Positions 55,944 through 64,000 of a stretch of DNA of 64,000 nt are shown piece by piece. The DNA is taken from contig NZ_JOJE01000006.1 in assembly GCF_000720255.1 (NCBI RefSeq), forward strand, positions 124,001 through 188,000, in the 5' to 3' direction. Source of the stretch: Streptomyces griseus subsp. griseus (GTDB lineage Bacteria > Actinomycetota > Actinomycetes > Streptomycetales > Streptomycetaceae). How positions within the stretch are numbered: the stretch's first letter is position 1; each line of letters starts with the position of its first letter. The notes under the pieces were generated by a model. It did no database searches. It worked only from the letters and a program-made list of their open reading frames with translations, and was not told the DNA's origin. The translations under genes and the position numbers were made by a program.

Positions 55944-56435
55944 TCATGCGCTCTCCGGGGCGGGCTGGCTGGCGCCGGCCTCCGGGGCCTCCGGCAGCAG
56001 ATGGGACAGCACCATCACGCTGATCGTCTTGCGGATGAACGGCTCGACGCGGATCCGCTCCAGCACCTCCTCGAAGTGCTCCACGTCCCGCGCCCGCACG
56101 TGCAGCAGGGCGTCGGCGCCGCCCGTCACCGTCATCGCCGCGGTGATCTCCGGATGGTTGCGCACCACCTCCGCCAGCCGCCGCGGCGGGGCCGCGCCCT
56201 CGCAGTACACCTCCACGTACGCCTCGGTGCGCCAGCCCAGCGCGGACGGTTTCACCGTGGCCGTGAACCCGGTGATCACACCCGTCTCACGCAGCCGGTC
56301 CACCCGCCGCTTGACCGCCGTCGAGGACAGACCGACCGCGGCGCCGATCTCGGCGAAACTGCTCCGGGCGTTCGCCATCAGCGCGGTGACGATCTTCCGG
56401 TCGAGGTCGTCGAAGGACGAGGGCCTGCTGTTCAT
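55944..56435 (-). CDS. Lrp/AsnC-family regulator
   Basis: The 163-residue regulator's N-terminal helix-turn-helix reads FDDLDRKIVTALMANARSSF, then IGAAVGLSSTAVKRRVDRLR. A RAM ligand-binding domain follows with VTGGADALLHVRARDVEHFE. ATG 56435 is the first start that gives the family N-terminus. It lies 136 bases above the ddaH-like gene on the same strand and so probably senses an amino acid, likely arginine or ornithine, and controls ddaH-rocD. Confidence 0.92.
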   Translation of the reverse strand: MNSRPSSFDDLDRKIVTALMANARSSFAEIGAAVGLSSTAVKRRVDRLRETGVITGFTATVKPSALGWRTEAYVEVYCEGAAPPRRLAEVVRNHPEITAAMTVTGGADALLHVRARDVEHFEEVLERIRVEPFIRKTISVMVLSHLLPEAPEAGASQPAPESA

Positions 56436-56535
56436 GGCCGCACTGTAACCAGCCCAGCGGTACCACCGTGTCCAGCGCGAACGCGCACGCCGACGAGATG
56501 TCCAGGCGTGCGAATTGCTCCTAGACTCCACGTTC

Positions 56536-57300
56536 ATGCTGCGCGCCCTGGCTGTCGACGACGAACGCCCCTCGCTGGAGGAGTTGCTGTACCTGCTGAC
56601 CGCGGATCCCCGGATCGGCAGCGTCGAGGGCGCCGGTGACGCGACCGAGGCGCTGCGCCGCATCAACCGCGCCCTGGAGTCGGGGCCGGGCGGGCCCGAG
56701 GCGATCGACGTTGTCTTCCTCGACATCAACATGCCCGGCCTGGACGGCCTCGACCTGGCCCGGCTGCTGACCGGCTTCGCCCGGCCGCCGCTGGTCGTGT
56801 TCGTCACCGCCCACGAGGACTTCGCCGTCCAGGCCTTCGACCTCAAGGCCGTCGACTACGTCCTCAAGCCCGTGCGCAAGGAACGCCTCGCCGAGGCGGT
56901 CCGCCGTGTCGTCGAACGCGCCACCCCCGAACAGCGCGGCACCGCCGCGCGGATACCCGTGCACGAACCCGACCCCGACCACATACCCGTCGAACTCGGC
57001 GGTGTGACCCGCTTCGTCGCCGTCGACGACATCACCCACGTCGAGGCGCAGGGCGACTACGCCCGGCTGCACACCGGCCGCGGCAGCCACCTCGTCCGTA
57101 TCCCGCTGTCCACCCTGGAGGAGCGCTGGCGCTCCCGCGGCTTCGTCCGCATCCACCGCCGCCACCTCGTCGCCCTGCACCACATCGGCGAACTCCGCCT
57201 CGACGCGGGCTCGGTGAGCGTCCTGGTCGGCAGCGAGGAACTCCAGGTCAGCCGCCGCCACACACGCGAACTGCGGGACCTGCTGATGAGGAGGCCGTAA
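56536..57300 (+). CDS. LytTR-family response regulator
   Basis: The 254-residue regulator has an N-terminal receiver domain with phospho-acceptor Asp63 (FLDINMPGLDGL) and Lys in VLKPVRKERL. The C-terminal LytTR DNA-binding domain (about 150-250) shows ITHVEAQGDYARLHT and RGFVRIHRRHLVAL. A -10-like TAGACT (56522-56527) lies 8 bases before ATG 56536 without a Shine-Dalgarno, so the message is probably leaderless. It is the first gene of a four-gene operon with the transporter and kinase below. Confidence 0.94.
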   Translation: MLRALAVDDERPSLEELLYLLTADPRIGSVEGAGDATEALRRINRALESGPGGPEAIDVVFLDINMPGLDGLDLARLLTGFARPPLVVFVTAHEDFAVQAFDLKAVDYVLKPVRKERLAEAVRRVVERATPEQRGTAARIPVHEPDPDHIPVELGGVTRFVAVDDITHVEAQGDYARLHTGRGSHLVRIPLSTLEERWRSRGFVRIHRRHLVALHHIGELRLDAGSVSVLVGSEELQVSRRHTRELRDLLMRRP

Positions 57301-57302
57301 TC

Positions 57303-57665
57303 GTGCCCCACCAGGACCCCACCGAACGCCGCGTCGTCGTCACCGGGCCGCCCCGCCGCACCCGGCACGCCTCCGGCTACTACCGTCCCCGCACCGAGAT
57401 CGACGAGCAGACCACCCTCGGCCACACCTACGTCCGCTCCCTCATGCGCACCCAACTGCGGTCCGCCCTTACCGTGTTCGCCGTCCTCGGCCTGCTCGTC
57501 GGCCCCCTGCCGCTGGTGTTCGCCGCCGCCCCGGAGGCCCGCCGCCTGGAATGGGCCGTCCTCGGCTTCGGCCTCTACGCCCCCCTCGTCCTGCTCGCCC
57601 GCTGGTACGTACGGCGCGCCGAACGCAACGAACGCGACTTCGTGCGCCTCGTCGAGGACCGCTGA
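57303..57665 (+). CDS. Small membrane protein, DUF485-like symporter partner
   Basis: The 120-residue protein has two membrane helices (about 57-77 and 84-105) and a hydrophilic N-terminus containing TTLGHTYVRSLMRTQLRSAL. DUF485 proteins are small partners encoded next to acetate/pyruvate-type sodium symporters, and this one stands in exactly that position. It starts at GTG 57303, 2 bases after the regulator stop. Its role, probably assembly or regulation of the symporter, is not proven. Confidence 0.8.
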   Translation: MPHQDPTERRVVVTGPPRRTRHASGYYRPRTEIDEQTTLGHTYVRSLMRTQLRSALTVFAVLGLLVGPLPLVFAAAPEARRLEWAVLGFGLYAPLVLLARWYVRRAERNERDFVRLVEDR

Positions 57666-57690
57666 TCCGGCAGCCGGGAACCCACAGCCG

Positions 57691-59406
57691 ATGAACTCCA
57701 GTTACGCCGTCCCCGCCGTCGCCCTCGTCGTCGTCGCCACCGTCCTCGTCGGCGCCTTCGGCCTGCGCATCTCCCGCACCACATCCGACTTCTACGTCGC
57801 CTCCCGCACCGTCGGCCCCCGCCTCAACGCCGCCGCCATCAGCGGCGAGTACCTCTCCGCCGCCTCCTTCCTCGGCATCGCCGGACTGGTCCTGGTGCAG
57901 GGCCCCGACATGCTCTGGTACCCCGTCGGCTACACCGCCGGCTACCTCGTCCTGCTGCTGTTCGTCGCCGCCCCGCTGCGCCGCTCGGGCGCCTACACAC
58001 TGCCCGACTTCGCCGAGGCCCGTCTCGCCTCCCAGGCGGTACGACGGCTCGCGGGCGCCTTCGTCGTCGGCGTGGGATGGCTCTACCTCTTGCCCCAACT
58101 CCAGGGCGCGGGACTCACGTTGACTGTCCTGACGGGTGCGCCGGAGACCCTCGGGGGACTGATCGTCGCCGTCGTCGTCACCGCGACCGTCGCCGCGGGC
58201 GGCATGCGCAGCATCACCTTCGTGCAGGCGTTCCAGTACTGGCTGAAACTCACCGCCCTGCTCGTCCCCGCCCTCTTCCTGGTCCTCGCCTGGCAGGGCG
58301 ACGGAGCACCCCGGCACGCCTTCGAGGAACCCGCGGCCTTCCGCGAACAGCGGCTCGTCCGCGTCCAGGACACCGTCGACCTGAAGCTGGAACGGCCGCT
58401 GACCGTCACCGTCAGCGGCACCGTGGACGGACGCCCGCACGACGACGCCCGCCTCGAACTCCCCGCGGGCACCCACCGCGTCACCGCCGGCACCCGCCTC
58501 ACCTTCGACCGGGGCGATCCGGTCCCCGTCCCCGACCGAGGCACCAGCGGCGGCATGTCGACCTCACTCGCCGCGAGCCGCGAGGAACGCCCCCTGTACG
58601 CCACGTACGGCCTGATCCTCGCCACCTTCCTGGGCACCATGGGCCTGCCGCACGTCGTCGTGCGCTTCTACACCAGCCCGCACGGAGTCGCCGCCCGCCG
58701 CACCACCGTCGCCGTACTCGCCCTCATCGGCGGCTTCTATCTGCTGCCCCCCGTCTACGGCGTCCTCGGCCGCCTCTACACCCCCGAACTCGCCCTCACC
58801 GGCGACGCGGACGCCGCCGTCCTGCTGCTGCCCGACCGGATGATCGGCGGCCTCGGCGGCGACCTGCTGGGCGCACTGGTCGCCGGGGGCGCGTTCGCCG
58901 CGTTCCTGTCCACCGCGTCGGGCCTCACCATGGCCGTGGCGGGCGTGCTCACCCAGGACGTCCTCCCCTCGCGCGGGGTACGGCACTTCCGGCTCGGCAC
59001 CGGACTCGCCATGGTCGTACCGCTGGCGGCGAGCGTCCTGGTCGGCGGGCTGCCGGTCGCCGACGCCGTCGGCCTCGCGTTCGCCGTCTCCGCCTCCTCC
59101 TTCTGCCCGCTGCTCGTCCTCGGCATCTGGTGGCGCCGGCTGACCCCGCCCGGCGCGGCCGTCGGCATGCTGGTCGGCGGCGGGTCCGCCTTCCTGGCCG
59201 TGGCGGCGACCATGGCCGGCGTCCCCGGCTCGGGCCCGCTGCACAGCCTGCTCGCCTGGCCCGCCCTGTGGTCGGTCCCCCTCGGCTTCCTCACCATGAT
59301 CCTGGTGTCCCTGGCGACCCCGGGCCGGGTACCCGCCGGCACGGCGGCGATCCTGGCCCGGTTCCACCTGCCGGAGGAGTTGCGGGCGGCGGAGGTGAAG
59401 GCGTGA
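57691..59406 (+). CDS. Sodium:solute symporter (SSS family, ActP-like)
   Basis: The 571-residue transporter has 13 or so helices. It begins SYAVPAVALVVVATVLVGAF and has the SSS hallmark SGEYLSAASFLGIAGLVLVQ, then GYLVLLLFVAAPLRRSGAYT. An enlarged outer loop (about 215-300) with beta-like segments sits between helices. ActP-type symporters import monocarboxylates such as acetate and pyruvate. Its stop overlaps the kinase start (GTGA). With the LytTR system it looks like a nutrient uptake unit induced by its own substrate. Confidence 0.92.
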   Translation: MNSSYAVPAVALVVVATVLVGAFGLRISRTTSDFYVASRTVGPRLNAAAISGEYLSAASFLGIAGLVLVQGPDMLWYPVGYTAGYLVLLLFVAAPLRRSGAYTLPDFAEARLASQAVRRLAGAFVVGVGWLYLLPQLQGAGLTLTVLTGAPETLGGLIVAVVVTATVAAGGMRSITFVQAFQYWLKLTALLVPALFLVLAWQGDGAPRHAFEEPAAFREQRLVRVQDTVDLKLERPLTVTVSGTVDGRPHDDARLELPAGTHRVTAGTRLTFDRGDPVPVPDRGTSGGMSTSLAASREERPLYATYGLILATFLGTMGLPHVVVRFYTSPHGVAARRTTVAVLALIGGFYLLPPVYGVLGRLYTPELALTGDADAAVLLLPDRMIGGLGGDLLGALVAGGAFAAFLSTASGLTMAVAGVLTQDVLPSRGVRHFRLGTGLAMVVPLAASVLVGGLPVADAVGLAFAVSASSFCPLLVLGIWWRRLTPPGAAVGMLVGGGSAFLAVAATMAGVPGSGPLHSLLAWPALWSVPLGFLTMILVSLATPGRVPAGTAAILARFHLPEELRAAEVKA

Positions 59407-60608
59407 GCGGGTTCCTCGCCGGTCTCTGTGTGGCCGTCCTCCCGCTGCTGGCAGCGGGTTTCTGGCTGGGCCGCCGCACCGCCCGCCCCCAGACCCTCGG
59501 CGGCCTCGGCACCCCCGTCGAGCACGCCACCTTCGAGACCCTGCACACCGCCTCCCTCGCCGCACCCCCACTGCGGGCGGGCCTGAACGAGGAGACCGCG
59601 CGCCGATCGGCCCGCAGACTGCGCACCCTGCTCGGCACCGACGCCCTCTGCCTGACCGATCAGCAACAGGTCCTGGCCTGGGACGGGGTGGGCGCCCACC
59701 ACCGCACCGAGATCATGGCGCGCCTGGCGGGCCCGCTGGAGACCGGCCGCGGCGAGGCGTTCCCGCTGACCTGCGACACTCCCGACTGCCCGGTGCGCTG
59801 GGCCGTGGTCGCTCCCCTCACCGTCGACGACCGCGTCCACGGCGCCCTCGTCGCCTGTGCCCCGCGCGAGTCCGCAGTCCTCGTCCGCGCGGCCGGTGAG
59901 GTGGCTCGTTGGGTGAGCGTCCAACTGGAGCTGGCCGACCTCGACCAGTCCCGCACCAAGCTGATCGAGGCGGAGGTCAGGGCCCTGCGTGCCCAGATCT
60001 CCCCGCACTTCATCTTCAACTCCCTCGCCGTGATCGCCTCGTTCGTCCGCACCGACCCCGAGCGCGCCCGCGAACTGCTCCTGGAGTTCGCCGACTTCAC
60101 CCGCTACTCGTTCCGCAGGCGCGGCGACTTCACCACCCTCGCCGACGAACTCCACGCCATCGACCACTACTTGGCCCTCGTGCGGGCACGCTTCGGCGAC
60201 CGCCTCGCCGTGACCCTGCAGATCGCTCCCGAGGTGCTCCCGGTCGCCCTGCCGTTCCTGTGCCTCCAGCCACTGGTGGAGAACGCCGTCAAGCACGGCC
60301 TGGAGGGCAAGACCGAGAAGTGCCACATCCAGATCACCGCGCAGGACACCGGCGCCGAGGCCCTCGTCGTCATCGAGGACGACGGTGCCGGCATGGACCC
60401 CGACCTGCTGCGCCGCATCCTCGCCGGTGAGATCAGCCCCTCGGGCGGCATCGGCCTGTCCAACGTCGACGACCGGTTGCGCCAGGTGTACGGCGACGCC
60501 TACGGCCTCGTCATCGAGACCGCCGTCGGGGCGGGCATGAAGGTCACCGCCCGGCTGCCGAAGTACCAGCCGGGGGTGCACTCGGCGGCCCGGCTCGCGC
60601 CGGAGTAA
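59403..60608 (+). CDS. LytS/YehU-like sensor histidine kinase
   Basis: The 401-residue kinase has one N-terminal helix (about 3-25) and a GAF-like sensor region (about 60-175). The His_kinase domain carries His202 in ISPHFIFNSL, and the ATPase region has PLVENAVKHGLEG, EDDGAGMD and GIGLSNVDDRL. Partnering with the LytTR regulator at the other end of the operon, it recalls E. coli BtsSR and YpdAB, which sense pyruvate. The start GTG 59403 is coupled to the symporter gene; GGAGGTGAAGGC precedes it. Confidence 0.94.
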   Translation: MSGFLAGLCVAVLPLLAAGFWLGRRTARPQTLGGLGTPVEHATFETLHTASLAAPPLRAGLNEETARRSARRLRTLLGTDALCLTDQQQVLAWDGVGAHHRTEIMARLAGPLETGRGEAFPLTCDTPDCPVRWAVVAPLTVDDRVHGALVACAPRESAVLVRAAGEVARWVSVQLELADLDQSRTKLIEAEVRALRAQISPHFIFNSLAVIASFVRTDPERARELLLEFADFTRYSFRRRGDFTTLADELHAIDHYLALVRARFGDRLAVTLQIAPEVLPVALPFLCLQPLVENAVKHGLEGKTEKCHIQITAQDTGAEALVVIEDDGAGMDPDLLRRILAGEISPSGGIGLSNVDDRLRQVYGDAYGLVIETAVGAGMKVTARLPKYQPGVHSAARLAPE

Positions 60609-60620
60609 GGCCCCCGAAAC

Positions 60621-60815
60621 TCAGGTACTGCGGGTGGCGACCATCCCGATGGTGATGAGCCCCAGCACGACCCAGCCGAACCACAGCCAGCCGTTGCTGC
60701 CGAGCGCCACCGTGTAGGCCGTCACCGCGACGAGTCCGCCGACGGTGATCACCCCCATGGTCTTCGTGGAACTGTTCGTGGAGCCGTTCGTGGAGCCGTT
60801 CGTGGGTCTGGGCAT
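60621..60815 (-). CDS. Small membrane protein with an NGST-repeat N-terminus
   Basis: The 64-residue protein's N-terminal part repeats NGST (PTNGSTNGSTNSSTK), encoded by near-identical 12-bp units around 60768-60806. Two helices follow (GVITVGGLVAVTAYTVALGS, then WLWFGWVVLGLITIGMVAT). GAGGAGGGTG precedes ATG 60815. It lies 14 bases after the kinase stop on the same strand and is probably co-transcribed. I do not recognise a family. Confidence 0.7.
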   Translation of the reverse strand: MPRPTNGSTNGSTNSSTKTMGVITVGGLVAVTAYTVALGSNGWLWFGWVVLGLITIGMVATRST

Positions 60816-60828
60816 CGCAACACCCTCC

Positions 60829-62619
60829 TCAAGGTCCGTCACCCTCCATGGTGCCCCCGTTCTGCCTCCGCACGGTGCACACGACGTAACGCGTTCCGGA
60901 CTTCCACGGTCCCTGGCTCGACCAGGACCCCGATTCGTACACCGATGGATCGAACCCGTAGTCGGCCGGCGGCAGCTCCCGGCGGCACGCCGCGTCCGAC
61001 TCGGTCCGCGCCTCGGCGAGCGTCACATCGGCACCCAGCCGGGTGAATCCGACGACCAGCTCGTCGTACGACCCCTCGCAGGACGCCAGCCGGGCGTCCC
61101 GGTTGGAGCTGGTCCGCAGACAGTCCCGCTTCTGCATGGTCGACGTGTCGGTGAAGGCGGCGCCGATCCGCCGGTGGGTGCCGAGCGGCCCGTACACCGG
61201 GCCGTGCGCACCCACCAGCAGACACGCGACGCGTCGCCCGGCCGCCTCGAAACCCGCCCCGGTCGGCACGACGGCGAGACTCCGCACGTCCGCGAGCCGC
61301 TCCCGCAGCTCCCGCGTCCGCTCCGCGCACCGCCATGGCCCCAGCCGCCGCGCCTCCTCGGCCGTCGCGGCCGCCACGAACGCCGTCACCTGCCCGTCGG
61401 GCGCCTTGTCCCGGCACGTCGGATCCAGGGCCAGCCGGGGGGTGCCGGCGAAGCGCTCGGTGCGGGGCCAGTCGGCGAGCACACAATCACCGTCCTTCAG
61501 CGGCCCGGCCAACCGCACCCGCTCCCCGTACGGCCACGGGGCTGCTGTCGCGTCGCCCGCCGCCCGGTAGGCCGTCGCGTACCAGACGCCGCCCAGGGCG
61601 AGCAGCAGCCCGAGCACACAGGTCAGCACGGCCCGCCCGACCCGCCGCCCCAGGTCGGCGCCCAGCCCCCCTGCTTCCGGCTGCTGCCAAGGCCCGCTCC
61701 ACGGCGGCTGCGACCCCGGATCGGTCCAGGTCCGCGCATGGGCGTCCACCTGGGGCAGCAGCAGCTGCGACAGGGCGGCCTCGGCCGCCGCCGCGTCGAG
61801 CCGCCGGGCCGGATCCTTCATGAGGAGCGCCCGCAGTACGGGCTCCAGGGCCCCCGCGCGCACCGGCGGCCGCGGGTCCTCCGTGATCACCGCCGTGATC
61901 TCCGCGAGGTACGACGCCCGCTCGAAGGGGCCCTGTCCCTCGACGCCGTAGTACAGCGTGCAGCCCAGGGAGAACAGGTCGGCGGCCGGTGTGGGCGGCC
62001 CACCCGTGCCACGCTCCGGGGCGAGATAACCGGCCGTCCCCACCAGCACCGAGGCGCGCGTGTACCGCGGCTCCCCGGCGTCCGGCTGCACCGAGATCCC
62101 GTAGTCGGTGAGCAGCACCCGCCCGTACGGCGCCCCGCCACGGTCCGGCGCGAGCAGGATGTTCGCCGGTTTCACGTCCCGGTGCAGGACGCCCCGCTCG
62201 TGCCCGGCGGTCAGCGCGTCCAGCACCGCCAGGCCGACCCGGGCGCACTCGGCGGGGGCCAGCGGGCCGCCGCGGGCCACCAGCTCGCGCAGGTCGACGG
62301 CGTCCGCCACGTACTCCATGACGATCCACGGGAGCCCCTCGTGCTCCAGCACGTCGTGCACGGTGAGCACATGCGGATGGTCGCGCAGCCCCGCCGCGTG
62401 CCGGGCCTCCGCACGGGCCCGGGCGACCCTGGCCTCCCGCTCGCCCTCGGCCTCGGCCGGGTCGCGGAAGGCGATTTCCTTGAGCGCGACATCACAGGCG
62501 AGTCTCTGGTCGTGGGCGCGCCACACATGTCCCATGCCGCCGCTGCCCAGCGGGTTCAGCAGCAGATAACGGCCGGCGATGACCCGGCCCACTCCCGACG
62601 TCGGTGATCCTGAAGGCAT
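60829..62619 (-). CDS. Membrane-anchored Ser/Thr protein kinase
   Basis: The 596-residue Hanks-type kinase has a Gly-rich loop (LGSGGMGHVW), catalytic Lys47, HRDVKPAN (Asp148), a DYG in place of DFG (Asp172) and APE region GYLAPERG. A membrane helix (about 328-348) leads to an outer domain of about 240 residues. That domain has paired Cys residues (DGDCVLADW, DPTCRDK, WRCAERT, RVACLL, RDCLRT, ASCEGS, AACRRE) and no PASTA repeats. GGGAG precedes ATG 62619. The neighbouring upstream gene codes a PASTA protein. Substrates and ligand are unknown. Confidence 0.92.
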   Translation of the reverse strand: MPSGSPTSGVGRVIAGRYLLLNPLGSGGMGHVWRAHDQRLACDVALKEIAFRDPAEAEGEREARVARARAEARHAAGLRDHPHVLTVHDVLEHEGLPWIVMEYVADAVDLRELVARGGPLAPAECARVGLAVLDALTAGHERGVLHRDVKPANILLAPDRGGAPYGRVLLTDYGISVQPDAGEPRYTRASVLVGTAGYLAPERGTGGPPTPAADLFSLGCTLYYGVEGQGPFERASYLAEITAVITEDPRPPVRAGALEPVLRALLMKDPARRLDAAAAEAALSQLLLPQVDAHARTWTDPGSQPPWSGPWQQPEAGGLGADLGRRVGRAVLTCVLGLLLALGGVWYATAYRAAGDATAAPWPYGERVRLAGPLKDGDCVLADWPRTERFAGTPRLALDPTCRDKAPDGQVTAFVAAATAEEARRLGPWRCAERTRELRERLADVRSLAVVPTGAGFEAAGRRVACLLVGAHGPVYGPLGTHRRIGAAFTDTSTMQKRDCLRTSSNRDARLASCEGSYDELVVGFTRLGADVTLAEARTESDAACRRELPPADYGFDPSVYESGSWSSQGPWKSGTRYVVCTVRRQNGGTMEGDGP

Positions 62620-62900
62620 CCGGTGACTCCCGGGTTCTACGGGGCTTTACGGCGGTACGGCTGTGTGACCTCTACGGCTCCGGCGGGGCTTCGGGGGCGG
62701 GGGGGGGCGGGCCCGGCGGAGGCTCGGGCCGTGCGCTGGGAGGCCGGGGCCGTGCGCTGGGGGGATCCGGCGGCGCGTCGGTCGTGGTCGGAGGCGCGCT
62801 GGTCGGCGGGCCGGGGGACGGCGGCGGATCCGACGGGTTCGGAGGGCCGGACGGCGGGTCGTCCGGGGCCGGTGGGCTCGACGAGGCCGGCGCACCGGAC

Positions 62901-63203
62901 GACGACCGCGGGTCGGACGACGGCGGTGGCGCGCTCGACGACGGCGGGTCGGACGACGACCGCGGTGGTGCGCTCGACGACGGCGGGTCGGACGACGACC
63001 GCGGTGGTGCGCTCGACGACCGTGGGTCGGACGAGGCAGGCGGGTTGGAGGAAGCCGGAGGGCCGGAAGACGTCGAAGGGCCGGAGGACGTCGAAGGGCT
63101 GGAAGACGTCGATGGGCCGGAGGACGTCGAAGGGCCGGAGGACGTCGAAGGGCCGGACGGAGCCGACGGGCCGGACGGAGCCGGCGGGCCGGACGACGCC
63201 GGG
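62901..63203 (-). repeat. Two tandem repeat arrays coding the Ser/Pro-rich tail
   Basis: At 62901-63017 three 39-bp units follow one another, the last two nearly identical. At 63060-63203 eight 18-bp units based on GGGCCGGAGGACGTCGAA follow, coding PSTSSG hexapeptides on the minus strand. All units are multiples of three, so copy number can change without shifting the frame. The coded segment looks like a flexible wall-spanning linker. Confidence 0.85.
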
Positions 63204-63382
63204 GGAGTGCGGGTCGGCTCCGCCCCGCCTGTGTGCGGGGGAGTGCTCTTCCCGCTGTCCCCGCCCCCGGCCACACTCAGTGTCACGTACTGCCCGAACC
63301 GCAGACGTTCCCCGGCCGGCGGGTCGGACGCGGTGACCAGGGCGTCGTCCGGCGGCCACCCCTCTCCGTCATAGGCGGCGGC

Positions 63383-63440
63383 CAGCCCCACGGCGGCCAG
63401 CCTCCGGCTCGCAGCCCCACGGCGGCCAGCCTCCGGCTCG
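63383..63440. repeat. Exact 29-bp tandem duplication
   Basis: Two identical 29-bp copies (63383-63411 and 63412-63440) lie head to tail. Because 29 is not a multiple of three, the duplication shifts the reading frame of the PASTA-protein gene. Confidence 0.95.
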
Positions 63441-64000
63441 CCGCCCCGGACGTGCTCCCCGCCAGGTCGGGCACCACCCGCATCTTCCGGGTGCTGAAGC
63501 TGGTGTCCTTCTCACCCGTCGTGCCGACGGGCCGGGTGATGCCACGGTCGGGCTCGTGCACGTCGACGAGCGCGAGCCGCTCCAGCTGTCGCGAGGCCGG
63601 GCGCACGGCGACCACGGAGGACCGGTCGTACCCCTTCCACGCCGTGTCCCCGGGCGGGAACTCCACGTCGATCCGGTCGGTGTCGCCCGTGAAGGGCAGC
63701 AGCGGATTACCGCAGGAGCACTTCACCGCCGGAACTCCTTGTTCATCCACGAGAACCGCGATTCCCGCCTGGAGCAGGGAGTCGAAAGGAACGGCTTTTT
63801 CCTTCTTGTAGTCGTGGTTCTTCACGAGAGTGTCGTGACGCAGGAGCACAGGTGTGAGCCGGTCCAGGAAATCAGGAATCCCGTCGGTGGTGATGCCGAA
63901 AACGTCGCCCCACGCCCGCGCCTTCCGGTGGTTTCGCGGATCGGTGAGAAATTCCCTCAATTGTTCGACATCACAGATGCCGGGCTGTTTCGTGCCCCCG

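Larger units (their letters stand above)
62672..64000 (-). pseudogene. DUF6777/PASTA-domain protein, frameshifted by a tandem duplication and cut by the window edge
   Basis: The first part (64000 to about 63440) reads ICDVEQLREFLTDPRNHRKA, then GIPDFLDRLTPVLLRHDTLV and VKCSCGNPLLPFTG, resembling DUF6777 as I recall it. It is open to the window edge. It should run into a PASTA domain (DPPAGERLRFGQYVTLSVAG) and a Ser/Pro-rich tail ending at 62672. A second copy of 29 bases (63412-63440) shifts the frame, so translation would leave the PASTA frame and stop at 63283. Removing one copy restores the frame as SRRLAAVGLAAAYDGEGWPP. It lies next to the Ser/Thr kinase, probably as a partner. Confidence 0.8.

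Noticed and set aside
62901..63203. Repeat arrays considered as a CRISPR array
   Set aside because: The units are contiguous with no unique spacers, stay in the coding frame and encode a Ser/Pro-rich tail.

Overview
The window is very GC-rich, its genes start with a mix of ATG, GTG and TTG, many starts are leaderless or coupled by ATGA/GTGA/TGATG overlaps, and the gene content (urease without ureE, WhiJ/DUF397/anti-sigma triad, SpoIIE-type phosphatases, RICIN-tailed secreted enzymes, c-di-AMP riboswitch before a cell-wall hydrolase) points to a Streptomyces chromosome. No tRNA, rRNA, CRISPR array, transposase or integrase was recognised.

Left part (1-25.5 kb), ordinary chromosome: an FtsX-type ABC exporter (permease cut by the window edge, ATPase complete); a ribbon-helix-helix antitoxin with a Doc-like protein; a methyltransferase; a secreted lipase divergent from a LuxR-type regulator; the biotin genes bioBAD divergent from bioF; a WhiJ-like regulator, DUF397 and anti-sigma triad; an NlpC/P60 endopeptidase under a c-di-AMP riboswitch; a ClpP paralogue divergent from an orphan Phd/YefM antitoxin; a TetR and membrane protein pair; ureABCFGD with a 14-bp repeat array between ureC and ureF; a secreted tripeptidyl aminopeptidase; and an acyltransferase.

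Middle part (25.5-48.4 kb), accessory and partly decaying: remnants of a dehydrogenase and a sugar-binding protein; an HxlR, SRPBCC and luciferase-like oxidoreductase module; a galactoside locus (LacI regulator, sugar-binding lipoprotein, two permeases that both carry internal deletions, GH42 and GH2 beta-galactosidases, a sialidase-fold/RICIN secreted protein); an orphan histidine kinase; an epoxide-hydrolase-like enzyme with a TetR and SnoaL pair; a second FtsX-type ABC exporter; and more gene debris.

Right part (48.4-64 kb), signalling: a short MreB-like actin-fold protein; two PAS/SpoIIE phosphatases, one with an added kinase-like ATPase domain; a lipoprotein; an Lrp-ddaH-rocD arginine cluster; a LytTR regulator, DUF485, sodium:solute symporter and LytS-like kinase operon; a membrane Ser/Thr kinase; and a window-edge PASTA protein whose frame is broken by an exact 29-bp tandem duplication.

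The most unusual observations are the chain of six four- or five-codon micro-ORFs, each joined by a stop/start overlap, linking ureC to ureF; the orphan antitoxin facing clpP across a double TGTACA operator; the paired permease deletions; the 29-bp duplication; and a perfect 29-bp palindrome before the LacI gene.
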